A stretch of DNA of 23,970 nucleotides from a virus, in the IMG/VR virus record IMGVR_UViG_3300021093_005328, positions 1-23,970 of that record; one strand, given 5' to 3'. Made by a program: the position numbers and the translations under genes. The notes beneath the pieces were generated by a model that had not been told where the DNA came from, did no database searches, and saw nothing but the letters and a program-made list of their open reading frames with translations. Every line of letters starts with the position of its first letter. Position 1 is the stretch's first letter. Below are positions 6,981 to 14,519 of the stretch, piece after piece.

Positions 6981-7334
6981 TTAAGAAGATTTAATAGGCA
7001 TTAATTGAATATGATATGGATTAGGTTGTAAATCATATACTGCACCAGTTCCATAATCCACAAGACCACCAAATATAATTCCAGCTCCAGCTAATGTTGG
7101 TATCATAGTACCTGTATGAGCATGATAACCTTCCTTTGTTACTGTAATGTTTAAGTTTTGTTTTCTTTCTGCAATAGTATGACAAGGGCTTATACAACTT
7201 TTACCATTAGAGAATTGAACATGTGCACCTGCTGGCGTTGTATTTACTGAAACTTCTTGTGTTGTACCTCTTACCATTGTAGCACAAGAAGATAGTAACA
7301 TAAGCATAAAAATGCTATAAAAAACTTTTATCAT
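6981..7334 (-). CDS. PEGA-like small lipoprotein
   Basis: A lipobox LSSC at residues 14-17 predicts a lipoprotein anchored at Cys17. The mature part starts ATMVRGTTQEVSVNTTPAG, a PEGA-like beta segment ('P-x-G-A' with a following SCxSPC pair of cysteines), then a Gly-rich hydrophobic stretch (LAGAGIIFGGLVDYGTGAVY, about 81-100) and an LQPNPYHIQL end. Similar lipoproteins are widespread in Proteobacteria and of unknown function. Its first four bases overlap the stop of the beta-barrel gene at 7331-8041 (ATGA), so the two envelope proteins are made together and may act together in the outer membrane. Confidence 0.75.
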   Translation of the reverse strand: MIKVFYSIFMLMLLSSCATMVRGTTQEVSVNTTPAGAHVQFSNGKSCISPCHTIAERKQNLNITVTKEGYHAHTGTMIPTLAGAGIIFGGLVDYGTGAVYDLQPNPYHIQLMPIKSS

Positions 7335-8041
7335 ATATCAAATCTTATTCCTGTCATTATGCTATGGCCATTGTAGCGATTCTTAGTTACCTCTTTGTCT
7401 TTATATTTAGTTTCCCCAAAGTTTTGCCAGCTATATGTAAGTTCAAAATTAGTTTTATCAGAAACTTTTAACGAAATACCCGTAGTTAATGAATAAGCAA
7501 AATTTCTTTTGTTTTTTGATTTTTCTTTTCCTTCTGAAACATTTACATTATTAGCAATAATTTTTTGTGTTACTTTTTCTTTTATTTGAGCTAATCCAAT
7601 TCCTCCACCAAAGAAAAAGTTAAATTTATTACTAACAGGTAAATCGACATAACTATTTAACATCAGTGAATATATGGAACTTTTACGGCTTAATTTAAGA
7701 TCAGCATTACCAATAATATTTCCATGTTCATCATATACAGTATTATTATAAACAGTGTTATTTTCAAAATTAACTTTTTGGTATCCAAAACTTAAATCGT
7801 GTCTTACATGATTGTTGAGATAAAATCCAGCTGCAATATTAAATGCTGGAGATATTTTAGATTCTGATTTATTAGATGGTACATAAACATTTTCTTCGGG
7901 ATATACATTATGTTGTTTTGCATTCCTCATTTTATTAACCCCAATATTTCCTTTAAGATAAAAGCCTGTTCTATCCTCAGCTAATGTAGAAGTAGATAAA
8001 ATGACTATAATAGTACCTAGCAAGGATTTTTTGTTTATCAT
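7331..8041 (-). CDS. Outer-membrane beta-barrel protein, opacity/Adr-like
   Basis: The 236-residue product has a signal peptide (MINKKSLLGTIIVILS, cleavage after Ala21) and then alternating amphipathic strands typical of an 8-stranded barrel: GFYLKGNIGVNK, FNIAAGFYLNNHVRHDLSFGY, SIYSLMLNSYVDLPV, FNFFFGGGIGLAQ, FAYSLTTGISLKV, NFELTYSWQNFG and a closing strand SIMTGIRFDI. Size and strand pattern fit small rickettsial surface antigens and adhesins such as Adr1/Adr2, but specific orthology is not shown. The start has an AAGG site. It is the first gene of a two-gene envelope operon that lies between the two vapD sequences. Confidence 0.75.
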   Translation of the reverse strand: MINKKSLLGTIIVILSTSTLAEDRTGFYLKGNIGVNKMRNAKQHNVYPEENVYVPSNKSESKISPAFNIAAGFYLNNHVRHDLSFGYQKVNFENNTVYNNTVYDEHGNIIGNADLKLSRKSSIYSLMLNSYVDLPVSNKFNFFFGGGIGLAQIKEKVTQKIIANNVNVSEGKEKSKNKRNFAYSLTTGISLKVSDKTNFELTYSWQNFGETKYKDKEVTKNRYNGHSIMTGIRFDI

Positions 8042-8159
8042 AAATTACCTTCTTAATATTATTAAATTAGTTATGATGATAAAATAACCGATTTTTGTAG
8101 TAAATTGGTTTTAGAAGAGTCAATAACTATATATTTATTAATGTGACAACAACTCCTCA

Positions 8160-8267
8160 CTAAATATAGCATAGCCCTACTCTATTTTCATCATAAGCTT
8201 TATTATAAGGCTCGCCGTAGTGTTCCTTTAACTTAGCTACTTCCATGTCGAATGATATTGCGTACAT
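8160..8267 (-). pseudogene. Truncated duplicate of vapD 5' end
   Basis: The first 27 codons repeat the intact vapD almost exactly ([20 protein letters not shown] and on to AYDE), with a few third-base changes. After that the match ends, and the frame runs eight codons of unrelated sequence to a TAG. DNA similarity to 6870-6956 covers about 85 bases and does not continue upstream of the start codon. The fragment lacks most of the fold and cannot be an active nuclease. Confidence 0.85.
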
Positions 8268-8356
8268 AACTACTCAAAATTTTTAAAATAAAATGAGGTA
8301 AGCTAGAACTAAGTCGGTAAACCGCGAAGACACCACGCATGTAGCGGAAAAGCCAA

Positions 8357-8602
8357 TTATGCTATTATTAAAGCAAAATTATAAGCCTTTCTCAATTTAT
8401 CCTGAATATCATGTTTCTTATTATCAACTTTAACAAATGTACCTTGATCATTTAAGAGATAGAGTTCTTCTTCTTGTACTTTGACAAATAATATTCCATC
8501 TCTATAAATACCTATAAAATTACCATGCATACGATATTCTACTTTTTCTATTGATACCATTATCGCAAGCACTTTTCTGACTAAATGTAAATACAATTCC
8601 AT
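8357..8602 (-). CDS. TfoX N-terminal-like protein, possibly decayed
   Basis: The 81-residue protein resembles the TfoX/Sxy N-terminal domain: a leading helix (YLHLVRKVLAIM), a short strand region VEYRMHGNFIGIYRDGILFVKV (22-43) where family members usually have R-MFGG-x-GIY-DG-xFA, then EEELYLL, and a C-terminal helix KLRKAYNFALII like the family's final W-x-x-SY-x-A helix. The hallmark FGG is replaced by HGN, and the central segment looks shortened compared with the usual length of about 100 residues. It may be a degenerating copy. The gene is divergent from the SpoT-like gene. Alternative: an unrelated small rickettsial protein. Confidence 0.45.
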   Translation of the reverse strand: MELYLHLVRKVLAIMVSIEKVEYRMHGNFIGIYRDGILFVKVQEEELYLLNDQGTFVKVDNKKHDIQDKLRKAYNFALIIA

Positions 8603-8668
8603 TTATTTACTCATTAAAAAAATAAACACATCGTTTAAAAAAAACTTTAGGTAAATATAAAAATAAAA

Positions 8669-8674
8669 TATAAT
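8669..8674 (+). promoter_or_regulatory. -10 box (TATAAT) upstream of the SpoT-like gene
   Basis: A consensus TATAAT lies about 50 bases before the start at 8726, in a very AT-rich divergent intergenic stretch. No good -35 is seen at 17 bases, and chance matches are common at this base composition. Confidence 0.35.
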
Positions 8675-8725
8675 AGAATTAATTGAAGGGTAGTATATAA
8701 CAATATTATTAATAAATTCTTAATT

Positions 8726-9385
8726 ATGGACTATTTAGCACCTTGCCAATATTCCACCAGATTACTAGAGAAACTAAAATCTCTAGATACTAAAAATGTA
8801 CTGGATTTTGATTTAATCAATAAAGCTATTTATTGGGCTAAAAAGTATCATGGTGATCAAAAAAGAAAAAGTGGTGAGCCTTATTACACTCATCCCTTAG
8901 AAGTTGCTTATATGATATCTGAATATAAGCTAAAAACCGATGTAATAGTAGCGAGCATATTACACGATATTATCGAGGATACCGAAGTTACGGCGGGTAT
9001 GATACTTGATAACTTTAGCTGGCGAATAACTGAAATGGTAGATAGGCTTACCCGTGATAGACCAGACGGTAGTAAGTTAAGTGTAGCAGAAATAATTACC
9101 AATGCTTATCAAAAACAAGATAAAGAGGTATTATTGATTAAGTTAATTGATAGATTGCATAATATCCAGACTATTAACTCAATGAGTATTGAAAAACAAC
9201 AGAAAAATATAGATAATACAATACAAAACTTTTTAGGTTTATCTATATATTCTGGACACTATCAAATAGAAAAAACTTTGAATCAAATTTTGATTCAATC
9301 TTTAACTGTACAAAATAATCAGTTAAAATTAACAGAATTCTTTTCTTTTTTTAATAATGGTTTATTCTCACTTCAAGATGTTTAA
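8726..9385 (+). CDS. spoT: SpoT-type HD-domain (p)ppGpp hydrolase, single domain
   Basis: The 219-residue protein is only the hydrolase part of a RelA/SpoT protein. HD-domain marks are YHGDQKRKSGEPYYTHPLEV (residues 41-60, with the metal ligand His56), ASILHDIIEDTEV (76-88, with His80-Asp81) and IDRLHNIQTI (141-150, with Asp142 and Asn146). The catalytic HD pair is intact, so breakdown of (p)ppGpp is plausible. Synthetase, TGS and ACT domains are missing; the remaining 60 residues are unrelated. Short split spoT genes in several copies are characteristic of Rickettsia and of Orientia amplified elements. Its 3' end overlaps the convergent MFS gene by 35 bases. Confidence 0.88.
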   Translation: MDYLAPCQYSTRLLEKLKSLDTKNVLDFDLINKAIYWAKKYHGDQKRKSGEPYYTHPLEVAYMISEYKLKTDVIVASILHDIIEDTEVTAGMILDNFSWRITEMVDRLTRDRPDGSKLSVAEIITNAYQKQDKEVLLIKLIDRLHNIQTINSMSIEKQQKNIDNTIQNFLGLSIYSGHYQIEKTLNQILIQSLTVQNNQLKLTEFFSFFNNGLFSLQDV

Positions 9386-10649
9386 AATGAGACAAACCAA
9401 TTGCAAAACTAATAGTTGATATTAGCATAACAATAAATATTCCATAATGATGGAAGTATTTTGTCAGATATATTAAACCAAAAGAAGTAAAAACGTATAT
9501 AACAGTACGAGATAATGCGTGTATAGTCCCTACATAAGTAAATCTTTTAAAAATAGGAAAATGACTAAATAGTGTTGGAACTGCTACCATTATGATAGGA
9601 CCGTAAGCTACGATCACAGATTGTATTAGCATTAGATGAAATGGACTTTTGAGAGAATAAAATAAATATGGAAAAAATAATATAAAAACTAAAAATATAA
9701 TCATTATAATTTTAAGAATTTTTAATGAAGGTATTTTTCTTCCTAAATAAGTTAATAATATAAACATTAATAATTCTGATAAAGAAACAAAAAAATTATG
9801 ATTAATAATTTGTTCAGCTGTATAGCCAAAAGAATCTTTTAAAATATCACCGCAATGGATATATCCAATATAAAAACACACTGGCCAACTACAATCCATC
9901 AAAAATAACGATATTGTAGTTTTTATATTGGGTTTTTCATTGGTAAATAAATCAGTGTTTATCACATTGTGAGTTTGATATTGGTTAATAGTTTTTTTTA
10001 TTCTACGTTTAGCATCAGCAAAATCAGTGGTCTCTTTTAAAGTAGTTCTAGCTACTCCTCCTACTAATGCAATTAATGCTCCTATACCAAAAGCAAAACG
10101 CCACTTAAGACCAAATAAAAATACCAATGAAGCAAGAGCTAAAGCTGCTGTTGCTCCTAAAACTGAAAACATTCCTAGTAGCGTTATAGATGAGGATTTA
10201 AATTGTTGAGGAATAGTTTCGGTTAAATAAATTTCTGCTCCTATAATCTCTCCTATAGATGACATACCTTGGATTATACGACATAACATTATTGCCCAAG
10301 AAGCAGTGATACCTATTTGAGCATAAGTTGGAAGAATAGCCATAACTATACAAGATAACGACATCATTAGAGTTGTTATAATAACAATGGATTTTCTCCC
10401 TACATGATCACCCAAATAACCAAATAGTAAAGCTCCTATCGGTCTAAAAATAAAGATTGAACAAAAAGAAAAAGCAGCAAGTAGAGAAGCAGTAAAAGGG
10501 TCTGTTTTAGGGAAAAATAGCTCATTAAGTAATACCGCCATGTGAACATAGAGCATTAAATCAAAGTATTCCAACATCGTACCTATAGACAATAAACCTA
10601 TAGCTTCTTTCTGTTCTCTTGTAAGACTTTTCTGTTCTGCTGCTTCCAT
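9351..10649 (-). CDS. proP: ProP-like MFS transporter (metabolite:proton symporter)
   Basis: The 432-residue integral membrane protein has the length and about 12 hydrophobic segments of the major facilitator superfamily. The loop between helices 2 and 3 has the MFS signature in FRPIGALLFGYLGDHVGRK (68-86). The N-terminal EYFDLMLYVHMA and the IQGMSSIGEIIGAE segment (helix 4-5) are typical of the ProP/KgtP metabolite:H+ symporter group. Rickettsia species carry many ProP paralogues, presumably to import osmolytes or metabolites from the host cytosol; the substrate cannot be read from the sequence. The gene is convergent with and overlaps the SpoT-like gene. SpoT and MFS genes together recall rickettsial amplified elements. 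Confidence 0.88.
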   Translation of the reverse strand: MEAAEQKSLTREQKEAIGLLSIGTMLEYFDLMLYVHMAVLLNELFFPKTDPFTASLLAAFSFCSIFIFRPIGALLFGYLGDHVGRKSIVIITTLMMSLSCIVMAILPTYAQIGITASWAIMLCRIIQGMSSIGEIIGAEIYLTETIPQQFKSSSITLLGMFSVLGATAALALASLVFLFGLKWRFAFGIGALIALVGGVARTTLKETTDFADAKRRIKKTINQYQTHNVINTDLFTNEKPNIKTTISLFLMDCSWPVCFYIGYIHCGDILKDSFGYTAEQIINHNFFVSLSELLMFILLTYLGRKIPSLKILKIIMIIFLVFILFFPYLFYSLKSPFHLMLIQSVIVAYGPIIMVAVPTLFSHFPIFKRFTYVGTIHALSRTVIYVFTSFGLIYLTKYFHHYGIFIVMLISTISFAIGLSHFKHLEVRINHY

Positions 10650-10964
10650 ATAAAAGTAGTAATACTGGTTAATACCACTGATTTAAGCATTACCAACCAC
10701 AATGGTACAATAGATATGTTTAAAAATTTTAGCTATTTTTTTGTTTTAGTAGCAAATAAACTACATAAAATCCTTATTAAACAGAATATTTTTAATAATA
10801 AAAATATCCAACACTATCACCAGTCATAAAATTATACTTACCGTATCTAGGTATATATAAGGTCTTCAAGGAAATCGCCCTGCACTTTTTTCCCTTAATC
10901 TTTGCAGCTTTTTTTTATTGTAAAATCGTGCACAATATTCAGTTAATAAAAAATACTTCTTTTT
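10650..10964. other. Divergent intergenic region at the border of the phage module
   Basis: These 315 bases separate the MFS gene (minus) from the phage replication operon (plus), so promoters for both should lie here, but no pair of hexamers with good spacing stands out. An AT-only hairpin with 9-bp arms is present at 10786-10807. I see no open frame of note and no RNA gene. Confidence 0.5.
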
Positions 10965-11609
10965 ATGATTAATTGGATAAATAACAATATTTCAGATAGC
11001 AAATTTAATGAACTTCTACATCTCTACCTTCGAGATCAATATCCTAGCCTAAGTAAAATATTAAGAAAATATATAATAATACTGCTTCATTTTTGTGATT
11101 GTGAAAAAGAATTCCATATCACTATTTATGGATTGCAAAATTTATTTTCTTGTCAAGAAAGAAGAGTATACGAAATAATTAATAAGCTCATAGAGTTAAA
11201 CATATTAATAAAGACTTCAAAGCCTGTTCATAACGGTTTTCGTGTTAATGCAAATTCTCTATATTTTTCTTTCAATCTTCCAGAGATGGTTAATCTTAAA
11301 AAATTAAAAACAACTACTTTTTTTGCTACTTATCTAAAAATAGAAACTACAAATTACAAAAATAAAGAATATCAAACTGCTCTATTTAGAGATGTACATA
11401 ATATAGACAAAAGCATTCAACTAAAATCCTACAGAATTGATTACGATCAAAAAAATTCTGAGTTTTTAGAACAATTGAAAAATGGAGATATTATAAGTTT
11501 TACGCCACCAATTACAGTGCCGATAATTAAGCACCAAAATCCTGTCGACCTAAACTTAACATTATTATCTAATTTTTTTGTTAAGAAAAATCACAAAAAT
11601 ACAGAGTAG
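10965..11609 (+). CDS. Winged-helix protein at head of phage replication operon
   Basis: The 214-residue product carries a winged-helix-like region at about residues 33-95: a helix LRKYIIILLHFCD, then ITIYGLQNLFSCQERRVYEIINKLIELNILIKTS, in which the second half reads as a recognition helix and wing. The C-terminal half (LKTTTFFATYLKIETTN and on) is beta-rich and Lys-rich, without a recognised family. As the first gene of a long plus-strand phage operon, it may be a replication or early-gene regulator. The start codon lacks a clear ribosome binding site. The codon use is as AT-rich as the bacterial cargo and more so than the following genes. Confidence 0.6.
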   Translation: MINWINNNISDSKFNELLHLYLRDQYPSLSKILRKYIIILLHFCDCEKEFHITIYGLQNLFSCQERRVYEIINKLIELNILIKTSKPVHNGFRVNANSLYFSFNLPEMVNLKKLKTTTFFATYLKIETTNYKNKEYQTALFRDVHNIDKSIQLKSYRIDYDQKNSEFLEQLKNGDIISFTPPITVPIIKHQNPVDLNLTLLSNFFVKKNHKNTE

Positions 11610-11613
11610 TTTT

Positions 11614-11742
11614 ATGCAAATAGATGAAGTCAAAACGATAGCATTTCGCATACGTAGAATTTTGAAAGAGACTGAAGGGATGCTTATGTACATGAATTTT
11701 ATAAACATTAATAGATTTAATTTTAGAAGAAACAAAGGATGA
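11614..11742 (+). CDS. 42-residue small protein coupled to the next gene
   Basis: A short frame (MQIDEVKTIAFRIRRILKET followed by a basic tail) begins four bases after the preceding gene and ends by overlapping the next start codon in an ATGA. It fills a gap of about 130 bases exactly. The peptide is basic and probably helical. The perfect fit supports a real gene; no function is recognised. It is too short for certainty. Confidence 0.5.
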   Translation: MQIDEVKTIAFRIRRILKETEGMLMYMNFININRFNFRRNKG

Positions 11743-12218
11743 ACAATAATATTCAAGAGATTATAACTTCTATATATGATTGGTTTGATGCTAATCCGGC
11801 TTTTAGAGTCGTTAGTAAATCTTCTCACTATTGTTCTACGGAGAATTTCCTATACCACGCTGCAGAGCTACATACTCTTTTAATTCAAGCAAGAACCATT
11901 CTTAACGGGTTTTCGGATCATATAGAAAAAGTCAATTTATGTCTGACTAAACTACACGGGGAAATTAATCGTGAAGTATCTAAAAAACGCATAACAAAAG
12001 AGCAATTGGATTTACTGCTAAGGGATGATACCAGTCAAATCAAAATTAAAGATTTGTTAATAATAGCTAAACGTTTGCAGCGATTTGCTAGTAATACAGC
12101 CGGTGCAAAATTAAAAAATTCAAATCAGATGTTCGTTGAAGATGTAATAACGCTATCAAATTTGATTATTACAAAATTTGGAGAACATTGCGAGGGTAAT
12201 AAAAACAACAATTATTAG
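11739..12218 (+). CDS. Helical phage protein of unknown function
   Basis: The 159-residue product is largely helical (TENFLYHAAELHTLLIQART, KVNLCLTKLHGEINREV, IKDLLIIAKRLQRFASN). It has no membrane span or catalytic motif that I can identify. Its start overlaps the 42-residue gene and it precedes the ssDNA-binding-like gene, so it is part of the phage replication operon and may be a small replication accessory protein. No family is named. Confidence 0.6.
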   Translation: MNNNIQEIITSIYDWFDANPAFRVVSKSSHYCSTENFLYHAAELHTLLIQARTILNGFSDHIEKVNLCLTKLHGEINREVSKKRITKEQLDLLLRDDTSQIKIKDLLIIAKRLQRFASNTAGAKLKNSNQMFVEDVITLSNLIITKFGEHCEGNKNNNY

Positions 12219-12261
12219 GGATTAATATTAACACTAAATTAAATAATAAGGAGAATTAAAA

Positions 12262-12807
12262 ATGGAAGTACAAGATTTAATAATTGATTATTCAACAGCT
12301 AAAAATCAGGACGATTATAGTCCGATACCCGAGGGGACTATAGTAAAAGTAAAATTTACTATAAAAGAAGGCGGCTACAACGATGTAGAACAAGGCTGGA
12401 CTGAGGGACTTGCTACATTAGGACAATCGGGAGCAGTTTATCTTAACACTATCAATACTGTATTAACCGGAGAGCATAAAAACAAGAAAATATATCACTT
12501 GATCGGTTTATATAGTCCAAAAGGGGATACTTATAATGAGATGGGCAAGAGTTATATAAAAGCCGTTCTTGATTCAACATATGGATTAGACCCTAACGAT
12601 ATGAGCGAAGAAGCTCGTAAAAAACGTAGTAAAAAACTTAGTGAGTTAGCAGGGCTTGTTCATCTTGTAGAAGTTAAAAACACTCATGATCATAAAGGGA
12701 ATTTAAAGAATGAAATAAAGAAAGTTATCACTCCAAAGGATATTAGGTACGGCGAAGCTATGGGCGTCAAGATAGAAGATGACTTTGATGATGAAATACC
12801 CTTTTGA
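12262..12807 (+). CDS. Phage ssDNA-binding-like protein with acidic C-terminal tip
   Basis: The 181-residue protein is beta-rich in its first half (GTIVKVKFTIKEGGYND, GAVYLNTINTVLTGEHKNKK), as in OB-fold proteins, and has a charged central region. It ends DDFDDEIPF, an acidic tip with a terminal Phe like that of SSB proteins, which recruits replication partners. Small proteins of this type next to phage helicase and primase genes are usually single-strand binding proteins. The start has the best Shine-Dalgarno in the operon (AAGGAG, eight bases upstream), which suggests high expression and fits such a role. Function is inferred from tip, size and context; no named family is certain. Confidence 0.6.
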   Translation: MEVQDLIIDYSTAKNQDDYSPIPEGTIVKVKFTIKEGGYNDVEQGWTEGLATLGQSGAVYLNTINTVLTGEHKNKKIYHLIGLYSPKGDTYNEMGKSYIKAVLDSTYGLDPNDMSEEARKKRSKKLSELAGLVHLVEVKNTHDHKGNLKNEIKKVITPKDIRYGEAMGVKIEDDFDDEIPF

Positions 12808-12821
12808 AGTAAGAGGTAAAT

Positions 12822-14519
12822 ATGATTTTACGAGACTATCAAAAAGAGTGTGTAGAGAAAAGCGTGCTGGCATTAAAGGAGCATGATAACACTCTTGTTG
12901 TTGCTCCGACAGGGTCCGGTAAAACTATAATACTTTCTGCCATTATCAAAGAGTTACTTAAAGAGCATCCTAACTACAAAGTATTAGTTCTTGCCCATAG
13001 AAACGAATTAGTGACGCAGAATCGTGAAAAGTTTTCAAGAGTATGTGAAGGCGTGACAACATCGATAGTAAACGGAAGTAGTAAAGATTGGAGCGGTCAG
13101 GTGGTGTTTGCCATGGAGCAAACGGTTACTAGAGAAAATAATCTATGTAACATGCCTAAAATAGACTTATTTGTTATAGATGAGGCTCACCATGCCCCCG
13201 CTGACGGATATGTTAGAATAATTAATAGAGCGAAAGAATTAAACGATTTGCTTCTTTTACTCGGAGTTACGGCTACGCCTAATCGGGGTGATAAAGTAGG
13301 GCTTGGGGAGGTATTTGATAATTATGCGTATCAAATAGGTATTAAAACGCTTATTGTTGCCGGTCATTTAGTAAGGCCTAGAACATATGTAAGTATATCG
13401 GAACAATCGGTAATTGCCCGGGAACAATTAGAAAAATTAAAAACCAATAATCTAGGTGAATATAACGAGAATGAAGTTGCGGCTATTTTAGATACAGAGG
13501 CGATGAATGAAGACGTTGTAAAATATTGGGGTGAATATGCCGAGGATCGTAAGACCGTAGTTTTTTGCTCTACTATTGCTCATGCTAAAAACGTTTATAA
13601 CGTATTTAACCGGTTCGGGATAGCGGCGGCAATGATTACCGGTGAGACTACCCATGAAATAAGGCAGATAATATTTGAGAGGATGAATGAAGGAGTAATA
13701 CAAGTAATAATAAATGTCGCGGTACTAACGGAAGGTTGGGACTATCCCCCTATTAGTTGCGTGGTGTTACTGCGTATGACTTCTTTTCAATCAACCATGA
13801 TACAGATGGTAGGGAGGGGGCTTAGAACTGTTGATCAGCGAGAGTATTCGGGTCTTGTTAAGACTGATTGCGTAATACTGGATTTCGGTATTTCGTCTAT
13901 TTTACACGGCACCCTGGAGCAACAAATAAATTTATATCCTAAAAAGTCAGAAGGTAATGAAGCACCGACAAAAATATGTCCCGTGTGTTCTAAGATTGTA
14001 GCTATAAGAGTTACGGTTTGCCCTGAATGCGGACATGAGTTTGAAGCTAAGGATAAGACGGCCACTAATATTTACGGAATGGATGAAATAGAAATGCTAA
14101 AGATGTCGGTATTTTCGTGGCATAGGATACAAATAGATAAGATGCCGGGACATTGTTTACTAGCTCACGGCTTTAAAACATGGAGCTGTGTTGTGAGGAA
14201 AGGCGAGCATTATTTAACGATATGCGGCTCTAATAATAGCAAGGAATACGATATAGAAACCCAAATTATATATAAGGGCGATAAAGCGGTAGCGATTTCC
14301 AAAGGTAACGATTTTCTCTATGAAAGAGAGAGTGAGGAGGAGGCATGGAAATCAGCGTCATGGAGACAATACCCGCCTTCCGATAAGCAAATAAATTTTA
14401 TATCTAAAAGTAATACTCGCTACATTTTAGAAGAGAATACGAAGGGAGCGGCCGCTGCCGTAATAGCTTTTGAAATTAACGTGAAGAAAGAATTAAACAA
14501 ACTAGCAAATGTAGCATGA
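12822..14519 (+). CDS. SF2 DEAD/DEAH-box helicase with C-terminal zinc ribbon
   Basis: The 565-residue protein is a superfamily 2 helicase of the restriction-helicase-like phage type. Motif I is APTGSGKT (28-35), motif Ia LVLAHRNEL, motif II DEAH (120-123), motif III TATPNR (150-155), motif V VLTEGWD (301-307) and motif VI QMVGRGLR (328-335). A Q-motif-like start (LRDYQKECVE) is present. After the helicase core comes a four-cysteine zinc ribbon (Cys386, Cys389, Cys400, Cys403). The C-terminal 150 residues are of unknown fold. It probably unwinds or remodels DNA at phage replication or recombination intermediates. Its last four bases overlap the start of the primase gene. Confidence 0.9.
   Translation: MILRDYQKECVEKSVLALKEHDNTLVVAPTGSGKTIILSAIIKELLKEHPNYKVLVLAHRNELVTQNREKFSRVCEGVTTSIVNGSSKDWSGQVVFAMEQTVTRENNLCNMPKIDLFVIDEAHHAPADGYVRIINRAKELNDLLLLLGVTATPNRGDKVGLGEVFDNYAYQIGIKTLIVAGHLVRPRTYVSISEQSVIAREQLEKLKTNNLGEYNENEVAAILDTEAMNEDVVKYWGEYAEDRKTVVFCSTIAHAKNVYNVFNRFGIAAAMITGETTHEIRQIIFERMNEGVIQVIINVAVLTEGWDYPPISCVVLLRMTSFQSTMIQMVGRGLRTVDQREYSGLVKTDCVILDFGISSILHGTLEQQINLYPKKSEGNEAPTKICPVCSKIVAIRVTVCPECGHEFEAKDKTATNIYGMDEIEMLKMSVFSWHRIQIDKMPGHCLLAHGFKTWSCVVRKGEHYLTICGSNNSKEYDIETQIIYKGDKAVAISKGNDFLYERESEEEAWKSASWRQYPPSDKQINFISKSNTRYILEENTKGAAAAVIAFEINVKKELNKLANVA

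Noticed and set aside
8233-8340. A 35-codon minus-strand frame beginning MRGVFAVYRLSSSLP that runs out of frame into the vapD fragment
   Set aside because: It resembles short hypothetical peptides I vaguely associate with dispersed rickettsial repeats, but there is no ribosome binding site and I cannot verify the family. The GC-richer stretch with CCGC/GCGG arms (8322-8347) may be a repeat remnant.
10786-10807. AT-only hairpin with 9-bp arms
   Set aside because: It has no GC in the stem and no T-tract in a useful position; hairpins like this are expected by chance at this base composition.
11565-11828. Minus-strand frame of 87 codons opposite the start of the phage operon
   Set aside because: It opposes three plus-strand genes linked by tight spacing and an ATGA overlap, and it has no recognisable motif.
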